Shown here piece after piece: positions 33,932-45,681 of a stretch of 45,736 nt of DNA. Each line of letters starts with the position of its first letter. Position 1 is the first letter of the stretch. The notes under the pieces are model-generated. The model saw only the letters and a program-made list of their open reading frames with translations. It was not told where the DNA came from and did not search any database. A program made the translations under genes and the position numbers. This DNA is from an uncultured Prevotellaceae bacterium (lineage in GTDB: Bacteria > Bacteroidota > Bacteroidia > Bacteroidales > Bacteroidaceae), in the NCBI GenBank assembly GCA_947304115.1, contig CAMZAE010000014.1, forward strand, positions 1-45,736, given 5' to 3'.

Positions 33932-34954
33932 TTACTCAATTACTACGCGCGTCCAGCCGTGTACGTCTGGCTCAATGCCATATTGAATGTTACGCAGTTT
34001 TTCATAGAGCTTGCGGCAGACGGGACCTGGCTGGCCGTCCTTTGAAATGATGAAGCTTTGCTTCGTGTCGAGGTCATCAATGCGCTCAATAGGACTGATG
34101 ACGGCAGCCGTGCCACAGGCACCTGCCTCCTCGAAGGTGGCAAGCTCTTCCTCTGGAATCTGACGGCGCTCAACCTTCATGCCAAGGTCCATGGCTAATT
34201 GCATCAAACTCTTGTTGGTGATGCTTGGCAGGATGCTGGAACTCTTCGGCGTAACGTATGTATTGTTCTTTATGCCGAAGAAGTTCGCTGCGCCGCACTC
34301 GTCCATATACTTCTTCTCCTTCGCGTCAAGATAGAATTCACAGCTGTAGCCAAGGTCGTGCGCCATCTTGTTGGCACGGAGGCTGGCAGCATAGTTGCCG
34401 CCCACCTTGTAGATACCTGTACCGAGAGGCGCAGAACGGTCATACTCACGAATAATGACGTAAGGATTCGTTGCAAAGCCACCCTTGAAGTACGGGCCAA
34501 CGGGCGTGACAAAGATGAGGAAAAGGTACTCGCTGGCAGGATGTACGCCGACTTGAGCGCTTGTGCCAATGAGCAGGGGACGGATGTAAAGCGTAGCTCC
34601 GCTCTCGTATGGCGGGATGAAACGCTCGTTGAGGCGAACCACCTTGTCCACCATTTCGTTGAACTGCTCCGTAGAGAGTTCGGGCATCAGGATACCACGG
34701 CAAGTGCTTTGCAGACGGGCTGCGTTCTCATCAGAGCGGAACACACGCACCTTTCCGTCTGGACAACGGTAGGCTTTCAGTCCTTCAAAGGCTTCTTGTC
34801 CGTAGTGCAGACAAGTGGCAGCCATGTGGATGGGAATGGTCTCCTCGCTACAAACTTCTATCTCTCCCCATGCGCCGTTGCGATAGTAGCAGCGCACATT
34901 GTAGTCTGTCTTCATGTAACCAAACGAGAGGTTACTCCAATCGATTTCGTTCAT
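33932..34954 (-). CDS. ilvE: Branched-chain amino acid aminotransferase
   Basis: A PLP-dependent class IV aminotransferase that makes or degrades leucine, isoleucine and valine. The 340-residue protein is of the BCAT type II-like form: LHYGQEAFEGLKAYR (about 50-64), the catalytic Lys in GIYKVGGNYAASLRANK (about 184-200), and EECGAANFF-like DECGAANFFGI near residue 222. It lies 26 nt downstream of xseB on the same strand and may share the xse transcript, which is probably a matter of position rather than function. Confidence 0.95.
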   Translation of the reverse strand: MNEIDWSNLSFGYMKTDYNVRCYYRNGAWGEIEVCSEETIPIHMAATCLHYGQEAFEGLKAYRCPDGKVRVFRSDENAARLQSTCRGILMPELSTEQFNEMVDKVVRLNERFIPPYESGATLYIRPLLIGTSAQVGVHPASEYLFLIFVTPVGPYFKGGFATNPYVIIREYDRSAPLGTGIYKVGGNYAASLRANKMAHDLGYSCEFYLDAKEKKYMDECGAANFFGIKNNTYVTPKSSSILPSITNKSLMQLAMDLGMKVERRQIPEEELATFEEAGACGTAAVISPIERIDDLDTKQSFIISKDGQPGPVCRKLYEKLRNIQYGIEPDVHGWTRVVIE

Positions 34955-34980
34955 AACACATTATCTTTTGCGCTGCAAAT

Positions 34981-35165
34981 TTACGCCTTTTCCTCGACAT
35001 TCAGCAAGGATTTACAGTTTTTTTCTGCTTCGTAAAGCTTTTCGTGACAAAACTTCATCAGCTTCTGTGCTTCACGAAGCCGTTCTGCCATTTCGTCTAT
35101 ACCTATTTCGCCACTCTCCATTTGCTGAGCCATCGCTTCCAGTCGCTGCATAGCTTGCTCGTAGG

Positions 35166-35181
<16 letters not shown>
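34981..35181 (-). CDS. xseB: Exodeoxyribonuclease VII small subunit
   Basis: 66 residues, helical, with the family pattern TYEQAMQRLEAMAQQMESGEIGIDEMAERLREAQKL. It forms the helical shaft of exonuclease VII with XseA. Its start codon overlaps the 3' end of xseA by 16 bp, so the two are translationally coupled. Confidence 0.93.
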
Positions 35182-38943
<3,762 letters not shown>

Positions 38944-38953
38944 TAGAACACTC

Positions 38954-39463
38954 CTAAACTGACTTACCCAATATGCCAACAAGGGGAAACAGAATGAAAA
39001 TCAAATAGTTCAAATTGTTATATGTCGTATTGTATTCTTTAGCTAATTGGATTAATTCTCTATAGCAGAGGTCAAAGGCATCATTCATAGGCATAGCATA
39101 ATGATTGCACAACCATAAGAAGCCGATAAGGTATATAGCCCCGTATGCAATTCCTGCTAACATGAGTAGCATCCTTCCCCATGTCTTAGATGAACGGAAG
39201 CAATGAATGGAAGTCCATGTCACCCACAATGCCGATAAGACACATAGAGCTGCTTCCAAATAGATGTTTACGATTACGCATATCTCTTTGTATGTGAATC
39301 CAAGGGCTAATCCCAGAACATAGAGTGAGCCACAGCATGCCCCAAAGAAACATTCATCGAAGCTTCTTCCTGTCACATGGCATCCTATCAAGGAATGACC
39401 AGAAGTGTCATCAAAGCCAATGCCAGCAGGGTTAAGACAATCTAACCTATATTGAGCCGCCAT
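38954..39463 (-). CDS. Membrane protein of unknown function at the edge of the CXXX-peptide region
   Basis: 169 residues with about four hydrophobic segments (ACCGSLYVLGLALGF; VNIYLEAALCVLSALWVTW; MLLMLAGIAYGAIYLIGFLWL; LNYLIFILFPLVGIL) and several Cys in the N-terminal 50 residues. No family is recognised. It has its own -7 box (39496-39503) and is separated from the upstream Cys-rich gene by a hairpin, so it is probably not part of the CXXX operon transcript. Its composition is AT-rich like its right-hand neighbours. Confidence 0.7.
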   Translation of the reverse strand: MAAQYRLDCLNPAGIGFDDTSGHSLIGCHVTGRSFDECFFGACCGSLYVLGLALGFTYKEICVIVNIYLEAALCVLSALWVTWTSIHCFRSSKTWGRMLLMLAGIAYGAIYLIGFLWLCNHYAMPMNDAFDLCYRELIQLAKEYNTTYNNLNYLIFILFPLVGILGKSV

Positions 39464-39495
39464 GCAATCATCTTCAACTTGTGCTATAGTTTCCG

Positions 39496-39503
39496 CAAAG
39501 TTA
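39496..39503 (-). promoter_or_regulatory. -7 promoter element (TAACTTTG) of the membrane-protein gene
   Basis: TAnnTTTG on the minus strand, about 33 nt before the ATG at 39463. Confidence 0.65.
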
Positions 39504-39521
39504 CGGTTTTAAATTGAAAAG

Positions 39522-39564
39522 CCCAACCACTCACAGCTTATTTTGTACGAAATGGGTGGTTGGG
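39522..39564 (-). terminator. Hairpin after the multi-CXXC lipoprotein gene
   Basis: CCCAACCAC (39522-39530) and GTGGTTGGG (39556-39564) are a perfect 9-bp inverted repeat with a 25-nt loop, just downstream of the gene ending at 39577. The T-tract is weak. Confidence 0.55.
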
Positions 39565-39576
39565 TGTGTGGGGGAA

Positions 39577-40212
39577 CTATCTTTCAATTTGTCCTCTTCC
39601 GCCACAGGTACGACATTGTTTTTCAATATATCCTGTTGAAGAACAAGGACTACAATTATTCTTAGCTACTCCGCTACCATCACAGTTCTCACATTCAACA
39701 TAAATGTTTCCTCTACATTTGCCACAAAGTACGTCAGAACGTCCTGTTCCCTTACAAACGTCGCATCTATCAAACCCTTCTCCTTCGCATTTTGAACAAC
39801 GTGGATAGCCGCTTCCGTAGCAAATAGGACATGTTCCTCCTAGATGATTCCCAGAACCTAAACAAAGTACACACCTTGCCTTACCCGTTTCTTTACATAT
39901 TAAACATTTTTGTCCACGCTTCCCAGAACAAAAAGGACATGTGCCTAGAACCCATTTACTACCATTGCAAACAGGGCATACGACAGTTTTATTCCCTTCA
40001 CATGTCTTACAAACGGATTTTGTGTAACCATAACCATCACAATAATTGCAGGTTTGAGTTATTATTCCTCTGCCTTCACAATCCTCACACTCTACCCATA
40101 TTTGGTCATTAGAAGAGAAATCTTGTTCTTGCCCATTATTATTAGATGAACAAGCCAATGTAACAACACTTATGAATATAAGAGTGAAGCTAAATTTCAC
40201 AGTTTTCTTCAT
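39577..40212 (-). CDS. Lipoprotein with fourteen DnaJ-type CXXC motifs
   Basis: 211 residues from ATG 40212 (MKKTVKFSFTLIFISVVTLACSS); the lipobox is TLAC. After a short polar linker the whole protein is built of CxxCxGxG-like units as in the DnaJ zinc-finger domain: CEDCEGRG, CNYCDGYG, CKTCEGNK, CPVCNGSK, CPFCSGKR, CLICKETG, CVLCLGSG, CPICYGSG, CSKCEGEG, CDVCKGTG, CGKCRGNI, CENCDGSG, CSPCSSTG, CRTCGGRG. It has no J domain. DnaJ has four such motifs; fourteen is far beyond that. It is the next gene after the CXXX modification genes on the same strand (65-nt gap). Possible roles are thiol or metal handling, or a chaperone for the Cys-rich peptide; this is inference. Confidence 0.8.
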   Translation of the reverse strand: MKKTVKFSFTLIFISVVTLACSSNNNGQEQDFSSNDQIWVECEDCEGRGIITQTCNYCDGYGYTKSVCKTCEGNKTVVCPVCNGSKWVLGTCPFCSGKRGQKCLICKETGKARCVLCLGSGNHLGGTCPICYGSGYPRCSKCEGEGFDRCDVCKGTGRSDVLCGKCRGNIYVECENCDGSGVAKNNCSPCSSTGYIEKQCRTCGGRGQIER

Positions 40213-40277
40213 GCTTTTGGTGAAATCGTTCGAATTAGGATTATTGAACTGAAGCAAATAATAAGTCCGTTATAATA

Positions 40278-40550
40278 TTATGTAAGAAATATTTCGCAAG
40301 TGTCAAAGTTTATTTCCCAGTTGCCGTTCTCAGTACCCTCCCACAGATATTTTTGAGACATTCGGTTCCACCAATTCTGGAATTTTGTGCTTGTCTCACC
40401 CATGTCTTTTACTAACTTCTCGTATAGTTCTGCATTATCACTAGTGAGTATTTTTGCCAACTCATTCAAACCATTGCGACGTTCAAAAAGCATCTGAATT
40501 TCATTGCGCTCTTCAGGTGTCACCTGACCTACAAGTTTTCTTGTTGCCAT
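40278..40550 (-). CDS. CXXX-repeat peptide modification system helper protein
   Basis: 90 residues, no signal peptide, highly charged (MATRKLVGQVTPEERNEIQMLFERRNGLNELAKIL), ending GNWEINFDTCEIFLT. It matches my recollection of the small protein defined as part of CXXX-repeat peptide modification systems next to a radical SAM maturase. Its start lies 22 bp inside the 3' end of the upstream maturase gene, so translation is coupled. The biochemical role is unknown; substrate binding or scaffolding is possible. Confidence 0.75.
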   Translation of the reverse strand: MATRKLVGQVTPEERNEIQMLFERRNGLNELAKILTSDNAELYEKLVKDMGETSTKFQNWWNRMSQKYLWEGTENGNWEINFDTCEIFLT

Positions 40551-41494
40551 TTTTCTCTATTAATAAAAGGGTCTAAATAATCTATTTCCTTAATATTATC
40601 AACTTCTGGTATAAAATTGCCATGTTTGCGTATGTTTATTAAAAGTGACCTTGATGTGTTGCGCTCAAGATGAGCAGCTACGCATTGCTCATGGCTTGGT
40701 GTGTTCACTTCTAATGTCATTCTGCGATTCAGCCATAAACACCGCTTGCATTGGTATGCATCACAATGGCGGCATATTGGGGCGTATTCCAATTTGTAGA
40801 GGTATTGATTCTTTATATCCAGTCCTGCATTGACATTTCCAATAGAATCATCCATGTTCTCATAGTAAAATGCGGGACATATATAGAATTTACCATTGGG
40901 AGCTAATGTAATTGTTGTGTCACCCGCTCCACAGTTATTCATCTTTGACAAAAACATTCTGTCAGTCAAGATGTTCCATTGAGGTGTATTCCCATTACAG
41001 TATTCTTGTTCAATCCAATCAGACATCTCCTTTAGTTTGTCATTGTAGCGGTTTAAGTCCCATGCTTGTATTGGGTCAATATCTTTTATAACAATATTCA
41101 ACCTTTCAACTTTCTTAAAAGTTTCTTTCGCTAGATAATAGGGAAAATCGAAAAACTCCTGTGGCGTGAGGCGGAATATGGTTGTTGGATATTTGTCTTT
41201 TAATAAATTCGATGGTATCTTATTGAAAACAATCACATCCGAATTATCTTCTCTTTCTCCTATATATGGTTTTATATCGATGTGGTCTATCGAGTTAATT
41301 GCTTCTATGTGTCGTGTAGGAAGTTCATAATTTGGATAGACAAATTGTATCATCAAATTCTCTATCATAGCAAAACGTATTCCGTTCTTCAAATCATCAA
41401 GGTCTATCAGTTTTGAAGCCCTGTGATGTGGTATGCTATAGTGACAGAACGAAGTGGCTGTGTCATCCAATAAAATAATAATGTATTGCAGCAT
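40529..41494 (-). CDS. CXXX-repeat peptide maturase (SPASM-like partner, no radical SAM motif)
   Basis: 321 residues. The N-terminal 170 residues have no CxxxCxxC, so it cannot bind a radical SAM cluster in the usual way. The C-terminal half has the Cys pattern of a SPASM domain: NNCGAGDTTITLAPNGKFYICPAF (about 185-210), then CRHCDAYQCKRCLWLNRR and EQC. It follows the radical SAM gene by 4 nt and overlaps the helper gene by 22 bp. Known CXXX systems contain such a second maturase. It may be a radical SAM relative that lost the core motif and now acts as electron relay or substrate binder with the gene upstream. Confidence 0.8.
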   Translation of the reverse strand: MLQYIIILLDDTATSFCHYSIPHHRASKLIDLDDLKNGIRFAMIENLMIQFVYPNYELPTRHIEAINSIDHIDIKPYIGEREDNSDVIVFNKIPSNLLKDKYPTTIFRLTPQEFFDFPYYLAKETFKKVERLNIVIKDIDPIQAWDLNRYNDKLKEMSDWIEQEYCNGNTPQWNILTDRMFLSKMNNCGAGDTTITLAPNGKFYICPAFYYENMDDSIGNVNAGLDIKNQYLYKLEYAPICRHCDAYQCKRCLWLNRRMTLEVNTPSHEQCVAAHLERNTSRSLLINIRKHGNFIPEVDNIKEIDYLDPFINREKWQQENL

Positions 41495-41498
41495 CTTT

Positions 41499-42722
41499 CT
41501 AACAGATTTCTTGTTTTACTTCTTTCTTGTTCTTTTCAAACTCTTCACGCTCTCCTTCCAATTCCAGTTTGCGATAGAGTTTGTTCCAATAGTAGTTATT
41601 GGCTCTAACACGTGCTTTGTGCATTAAGCAAATGGCGGTTGAACGTTCATATATAGTGTTTGTTTTCGCAGCATCATAGTTTTCGCCTTGACACCACGCA
41701 CATCCACTCGCGACTTCACAATCTAAACATTTTTGTGGCGATTGCGTTATGCGGTCAAGTGTTAGAAAAGGACGCAAAAGGTTCTTATCTATTCCACGAT
41801 AGACATTGCCTATGATAATAGGCTTCTTATTGCGTAATGAATAGCTAGCAAAACGAGTACAAGGATAAAAATTACCTGCTGCATCAACGGAGAGCATCAT
41901 GCCTGCGCCACACCAATTCTGATTATCTCTCTTGGGGTCGAGAGGCTTGCCTATCAATTCAGAATAAAAAGAGCAAACATTTTCCTTGTACAATTCGTTA
42001 TCTATTATTGCATCTGCCAACTCAAGTAGTTGATTCTCAAACAGTTTATCGTCACCATTTTTCCAGACATCTTCAAAAACGCAGTTTATGTTTACTTCAT
42101 GTATTCCAAGTGAAAATAGGTGAAGGACACTCTCTTTGATGTATGGGATGTCTTCGGAACTGATAGTAACTTTTGTACCTACATGCGGAAATTGCTTAAG
42201 CCACATGGGAATGTTTCTTACCACATCATCATAAGAGCCTCGTTCTTTTCCATCTTCATTCTTCTTATAGATGCGATTCAAGTCGTGTTTCTCTCGTGTA
42301 CCATCAATAGTGATTCCTATGCTCAAGTGCTCTTTATTTTTCTCTATGAATTGTTGAACCTTGTCTGTGTGATAATTTATCCCATTTGTCGAAAATGAAA
42401 AGCGATAGGAATCAAACCAATGGTGGTCTCTTCTAAACATTTCTATTTTCAAATAGTCACAAATCTTATCAATGAGGTCAATCTCCAAGAAAGGTTCTCC
42501 ACCAATGAAATCCCATACCACACTCTCTTCTTTGAAATCTTCTTCATGACTGAGGATGTAGTCAATAGCTTGCTTTGCTATCTCGAAAGACATTTGCTCC
42601 TTAGAGTTTTTACCAACGAGATAGCAATACTTACAAGCAAGCTGACAATCCTTTGTGACGATGAATGTTATATTCTTCGCCATTCCATCTTTCCATGGCT
42701 GACGACTATCCCTTAGTTGCAT
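41499..42722 (-). CDS. Radical SAM/SPASM peptide maturase of the CXXX-repeat system
   Basis: 407 residues from ATG 42722 (MQLRDSRQPWKDGMAKNITF). The radical SAM motif CQLACKYC (about residues 25-32) binds the 4Fe-4S cluster and S-adenosylmethionine. FIGGEPFLEIDLI is the GGE motif. The C-terminal SPASM region has GAGMMLSVDAAGNFYPC, CLDCEVASGCAWC and a final Cys. This resembles anaerobic sulfatase-maturase-type enzymes that modify peptides. The gene begins 5 nt after the stop of the CXXX-repeat precursor, so precursor and enzyme are cotranscribed. The modification chemistry (thioether, oxidation or other) cannot be read from sequence. A longer frame upstream of 42722 runs antisense-like through the precursor and is not real. 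Confidence 0.88.
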   Translation of the reverse strand: MQLRDSRQPWKDGMAKNITFIVTKDCQLACKYCYLVGKNSKEQMSFEIAKQAIDYILSHEEDFKEESVVWDFIGGEPFLEIDLIDKICDYLKIEMFRRDHHWFDSYRFSFSTNGINYHTDKVQQFIEKNKEHLSIGITIDGTREKHDLNRIYKKNEDGKERGSYDDVVRNIPMWLKQFPHVGTKVTISSEDIPYIKESVLHLFSLGIHEVNINCVFEDVWKNGDDKLFENQLLELADAIIDNELYKENVCSFYSELIGKPLDPKRDNQNWCGAGMMLSVDAAGNFYPCTRFASYSLRNKKPIIIGNVYRGIDKNLLRPFLTLDRITQSPQKCLDCEVASGCAWCQGENYDAAKTNTIYERSTAICLMHKARVRANNYYWNKLYRKLELEGEREEFEKNKKEVKQEIC

Positions 42723-42727
42723 GGGTT

Positions 42728-43240
42728 TTAATATGTTATAAAAATAGCTCCGCCAGAGCAACCGCCTGCGCAGCCGTAACCACAGCGGCCAGAGCATGTT
42801 CCATAACACTCGCCACGACAGTTGCCAGAACAACTTCCACCGCATCCGCCAGTACATGTTGAACTACATCCACCACTGCATCCTGTTATGCAAGCGTTAC
42901 CGCAGATACTATCACATGTGACCTTACAGCCTGTAACACAATCGCTTTGGCACATTGCATCACAACGGCCTTGACAACCTTGACCACAACTACTTCCACA
43001 GGTTGTTTTACATCCATTCTCGCAACTGCCTTGACATCCTTTGCATTCTCCCTTGCATCCATTTGTGCATGATGTACAAAGCCCTGTACAATTCCCTCGA
43101 CAGTATTGAGGCATTGGTTCTGACGCTTTTGATAAAACAGGTACATTTGATGCTACCACGGCTCCAAGCATAGGTAATATCATTCCTGCGACTCTCTTGA
43201 AAAGATTCCTTCGCGAGATGGTATTATTACTTTTTTTCAT
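42728..43240 (-). CDS. CXXX-repeat peptide precursor with Tat-like signal
   Basis: 170 residues. The N-terminus has a twin-arginine motif (SRRNLFK, residues 9-15) and a hydrophobic stretch (GMILPMLGAVVAS). From about residue 47 to the end there are 30 Cys, of which 27 of the 29 intervals are exactly three residues (CXXXC); two are CXXC. Spacer residues are mostly Gly, Ser, Thr, Asn and Lys. This is the hallmark of the CXXX-repeat peptides modified by the radical SAM enzyme encoded next. Tat export would fit a product folded and modified in the cytoplasm before secretion. The last residues are GGAIFITY. It starts 5 nt after the upstream gene. Confidence 0.88.
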   Translation of the reverse strand: MKKSNNTISRRNLFKRVAGMILPMLGAVVASNVPVLSKASEPMPQYCRGNCTGLCTSCTNGCKGECKGCQGSCENGCKTTCGSSCGQGCQGRCDAMCQSDCVTGCKVTCDSICGNACITGCSGGCSSTCTGGCGGSCSGNCRGECYGTCSGRCGYGCAGGCSGGAIFITY

Positions 43241-43245
43241 ATAAT

Positions 43246-43785
43246 TTATTGATTAAAATAAGAATCTTCCATATCTATTCCTACTGCCACGTTGTCAAAA
43301 TAAATATTATAGCATTGAGGATGTTTTTTATATGGTGCAATCTTTATCGTTGCTCTCGCAGTCCTTTTCACACATGGATTACCTTCGTAGCCCGATTTGT
43401 AATTAAAATAGGGGAATTCATATTTTCTCAAAACCGCTTCAATGGTTGGATATTCTTCTGTGACATAGTATTCTACTGTCCCAGAATACTCATACCACGA
43501 GTTGTTTTTAAGATGTTCCTTAATAATTTTTTTATCTGGATTTGTGTAATTATCTGCCTGGAATTTAAATATATATTCTGAAGGATGATCATACTTACTG
43601 TAAATAATGAACCCAGAATAATTACCAAACAACGAATAATAATAAGATGGGGGGGAATATATGAATCTAGTCGTATGACTCTTCCATTTTCCCCAGTAAC
43701 CATCATGAAATGAAACTGTACTTATTTGTGCCATCGTCATCATGGCAAAAGAAGTAAACAAGATAAAAAGTAAAAACTTTTTCAT
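43246..43785 (-). CDS. Exported protein of unknown function, first gene of the CXXX operon
   Basis: 179 residues with signal peptide MKKFLLFILFTSFAMMTMAQ. The mature part is rich in Tyr, Phe and Lys (SPPSYYYSLFGNYSGFIIYSK), predicted mostly beta-strand, with only two Cys. No family is recognised. The stop is 5 nt from the precursor start, so it is cotranscribed with the CXXX system. It might be an export partner, an immunity-type protein or an unrelated cargo gene. No TAnnTTTG box is visible close upstream, so the promoter may lie further right. Confidence 0.7.
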   Translation of the reverse strand: MKKFLLFILFTSFAMMTMAQISTVSFHDGYWGKWKSHTTRFIYSPPSYYYSLFGNYSGFIIYSKYDHPSEYIFKFQADNYTNPDKKIIKEHLKNNSWYEYSGTVEYYVTEEYPTIEAVLRKYEFPYFNYKSGYEGNPCVKRTARATIKIAPYKKHPQCYNIYFDNVAVGIDMEDSYFNQ

Positions 43786-44264
43786 GAATATCTACTTAAA
43801 TTCTGCTTGACCCCATAAGCAGAGATTTGATTCGTATTTGGAGATAACACACAAATAAAAACGTGGAGCCAGTTCTGTGCCCGGTTCCACGCTTTGAAGG
43901 TCTTCGCATTACCCTGTCCGTCCAAACCGAGCAACGCTGAAAGCCCCACGCCGATGTATATAGTATGAATTGTCACTATAGACAGACTTTACTTCTACAT
44001 CTCAAAGGGGCGTTCCCGTTGCTTTGTTCTTGACGGACAATTGGAAGTTGCGAAGTTCTCAAAGCGTCAAAACCAAAGCGTCCAGAAAACGCCTTTAGTA
44101 TGTATGTGTCCCACCATATCTGATTACCCCAAAGGCTTTCAGCATACGGAAAGACACAACAAAAATAGAGTTTTGTTTTTAAACAAACAAGTAATAAGAC
44201 AAAGAATTTAGCAATTATGTACAAAATGTATGCTTTATAGCTTACAAGCTGACTATTTTACATG
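43786..44264. other. Intergenic stretch with a hairpin and no supported gene
   Basis: About 480 bp between the CXXX operon and the thiH promoter region. Two minus-strand open frames (43782-43976 and 43976-44224) lack promoter and family signals and have no credible composition. CGTGGAGCC (from about 43870) and GGTTCCACG form a 9-bp stem (one G-U) with a 12-nt loop. The right half (about 43980-44100) is GC-richer than its surroundings. It may be the remnant of a mobile or RNA element. Confidence 0.45.
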
Positions 44265-44278
44265 AATGCTATAGCATT
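44265..44278. promoter_or_regulatory. Perfect 14-bp palindrome upstream of thiH
   Basis: AATGCTATAGCATT, 50 bp before the -7 box of thiH. It could be an operator, but no regulator is known from the window. Confidence 0.4.
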
Positions 44279-44327
44279 AAGGCACACTTTTTCGTGCGGA
44301 ACATTTTTCACTTTTTATTTTTTGTCG

Positions 44328-44335
44328 TACCTTTG
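44328..44335 (+). promoter_or_regulatory. -7 promoter element (TACCTTTG) of thiH
   Basis: TAnnTTTG ending 21 nt before the ATG at 44357. Confidence 0.75.
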
Positions 44336-44356
44336 CAGTCCGTTAGGAAACGAATC

Positions 44357-45490
44357 ATGTTCAGTGACGAGCTAAAGAATATAAGTTGGGAAGAGACGAC
44401 GGAGCGGATTGCCTCGATGACGGAGGCAGATGTGCGTCGCGCCCTTGGGAAGAGCCGCTTGGATGTCAACGACTTCATGGCACTCATCTCTCCTGCTGCC
44501 GAGCCATTCCTTGAGACGATGGCGCGCCTCTCACGTCATTACACAGAGGAACGTTTCGGACGCACCATGTCAATGTTCATCCCGCTCTACATCACCAACG
44601 CCTGCACGAACTCGTGCGTCTATTGCGGCTTCCATAGGGAGAACCCGATGGCAAGAACCATCCTGACGATGGAGCAGATAGAGAATGAGTACCGCGCCAT
44701 CAAGCAGCTTGCTCCCTTCGAGAACATCCTGCTTGTCACGGGTGAGCATCCTGCAAAGGCAGGCGTGCCGTACCTCGCGAGTGCCATTGACATAGCAAAG
44801 CGTTACTTCTCGAACATCAAGATAGAGGTAATGCCGCTGAAGGCAGAAGAATACAAGGAGCTGACCGAACACGGGCTTAACGGCGTCATCTGTTTCCAAG
44901 AGACCTATCACAAGGACAACTATCAAACCTATCATCCGCGAGGCATGAAGTCGCGCTTCGAGTGGCGGTGCGACGGGTTCGACCGCATGGGGCAGGCAGG
45001 CGTTCACAGCATCGGAATGGGCGTGCTCATCGGCTTGGAGAAGGAATGGCGGACGGATGTCACGATGATGGCGCACCACCTTCGCTACCTGCAGAAGCAC
45101 TACTGGCGCACGAAATACAGCATCAACTTCCCGCGAATGCGTCCTGCGCAGAACGAGGGCTTCCAGCCGAACTGCATCATGTCCGACCGCCACCTGGCAC
45201 AAGCCACCTTCGCCATGCGCATCTTCGACCACGATGTCGATATTTCCTACTCCACCCGCGAGCCAGCCTACATCCGCGACAATATGTGTACGCTTGGCGT
45301 GACGACGATGTCTGCCGAGTCAAAGGTCAATCCTGGCGGTTACTATACCTATCCGCAAGCCCTTGAGCAGTTCACCGTCTCTGACGAGCGGACTGCAAAG
45401 GAAATAGAGCAACGCCTCAAACAGCTTGGCCGCGAACCCGTCTGGAAGGATTGGGACGCATCGTTTGACTTTATTCCCCCCAACAGATAA
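44357..45490 (+). CDS. thiH: 2-iminoacetate synthase ThiH
   Basis: A radical SAM tyrosine lyase that yields dehydroglycine for the thiazole ring of thiamine. The 377-residue protein has the cluster motif CTNSCVYCGF (about residues 84-93, CxxxCxxC), then PFENILLVTGEHPAKAGVPYL and NFPRMRPAQNEGFQP, typical of ThiH/NosL-type enzymes. ATG 44357 (MFSDELKNISWEE) fits the promoter; a longer frame from 44294 includes the promoter and is rejected. In many Bacteroidetes thiH lies with thiC and thiF. Here it has its own promoter and is 5.4 kb away, across the AT-richer CXXX block. Confidence 0.95.
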   Translation: MFSDELKNISWEETTERIASMTEADVRRALGKSRLDVNDFMALISPAAEPFLETMARLSRHYTEERFGRTMSMFIPLYITNACTNSCVYCGFHRENPMARTILTMEQIENEYRAIKQLAPFENILLVTGEHPAKAGVPYLASAIDIAKRYFSNIKIEVMPLKAEEYKELTEHGLNGVICFQETYHKDNYQTYHPRGMKSRFEWRCDGFDRMGQAGVHSIGMGVLIGLEKEWRTDVTMMAHHLRYLQKHYWRTKYSINFPRMRPAQNEGFQPNCIMSDRHLAQATFAMRIFDHDVDISYSTREPAYIRDNMCTLGVTTMSAESKVNPGGYYTYPQALEQFTVSDERTAKEIEQRLKQLGREPVWKDWDASFDFIPPNR

Positions 45491-45530
45491 ACGACTCGTA
45501 AACCGAGTTGGAGAAAAATACATAAACAAA

Positions 45531-45565
45531 AGAAGCCCTCCGAGATTTCTCTCGAAGGGCTTCTC
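45531..45565. terminator. Terminator shared by thiH and the rRNA operon
   Basis: GAAGCCCTCCGAGA (45532-45545) and TCTCGAAGGGCTTC (45550-45563) form a stem with one mismatch and a TTTC loop. On the minus strand it is followed by TTTTGTTT, so it terminates the 5S transcript well. Confidence 0.85.
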
Positions 45566-45570
45566 TCTAA

Positions 45571-45681
<111 letters not shown>

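Noticed and set aside
43782..44224. Two minus-strand open frames of 64 and 82 codons
   Set aside because: No promoter close by, no recognisable motif, unlikely composition; kept only as an unexplained intergenic region.
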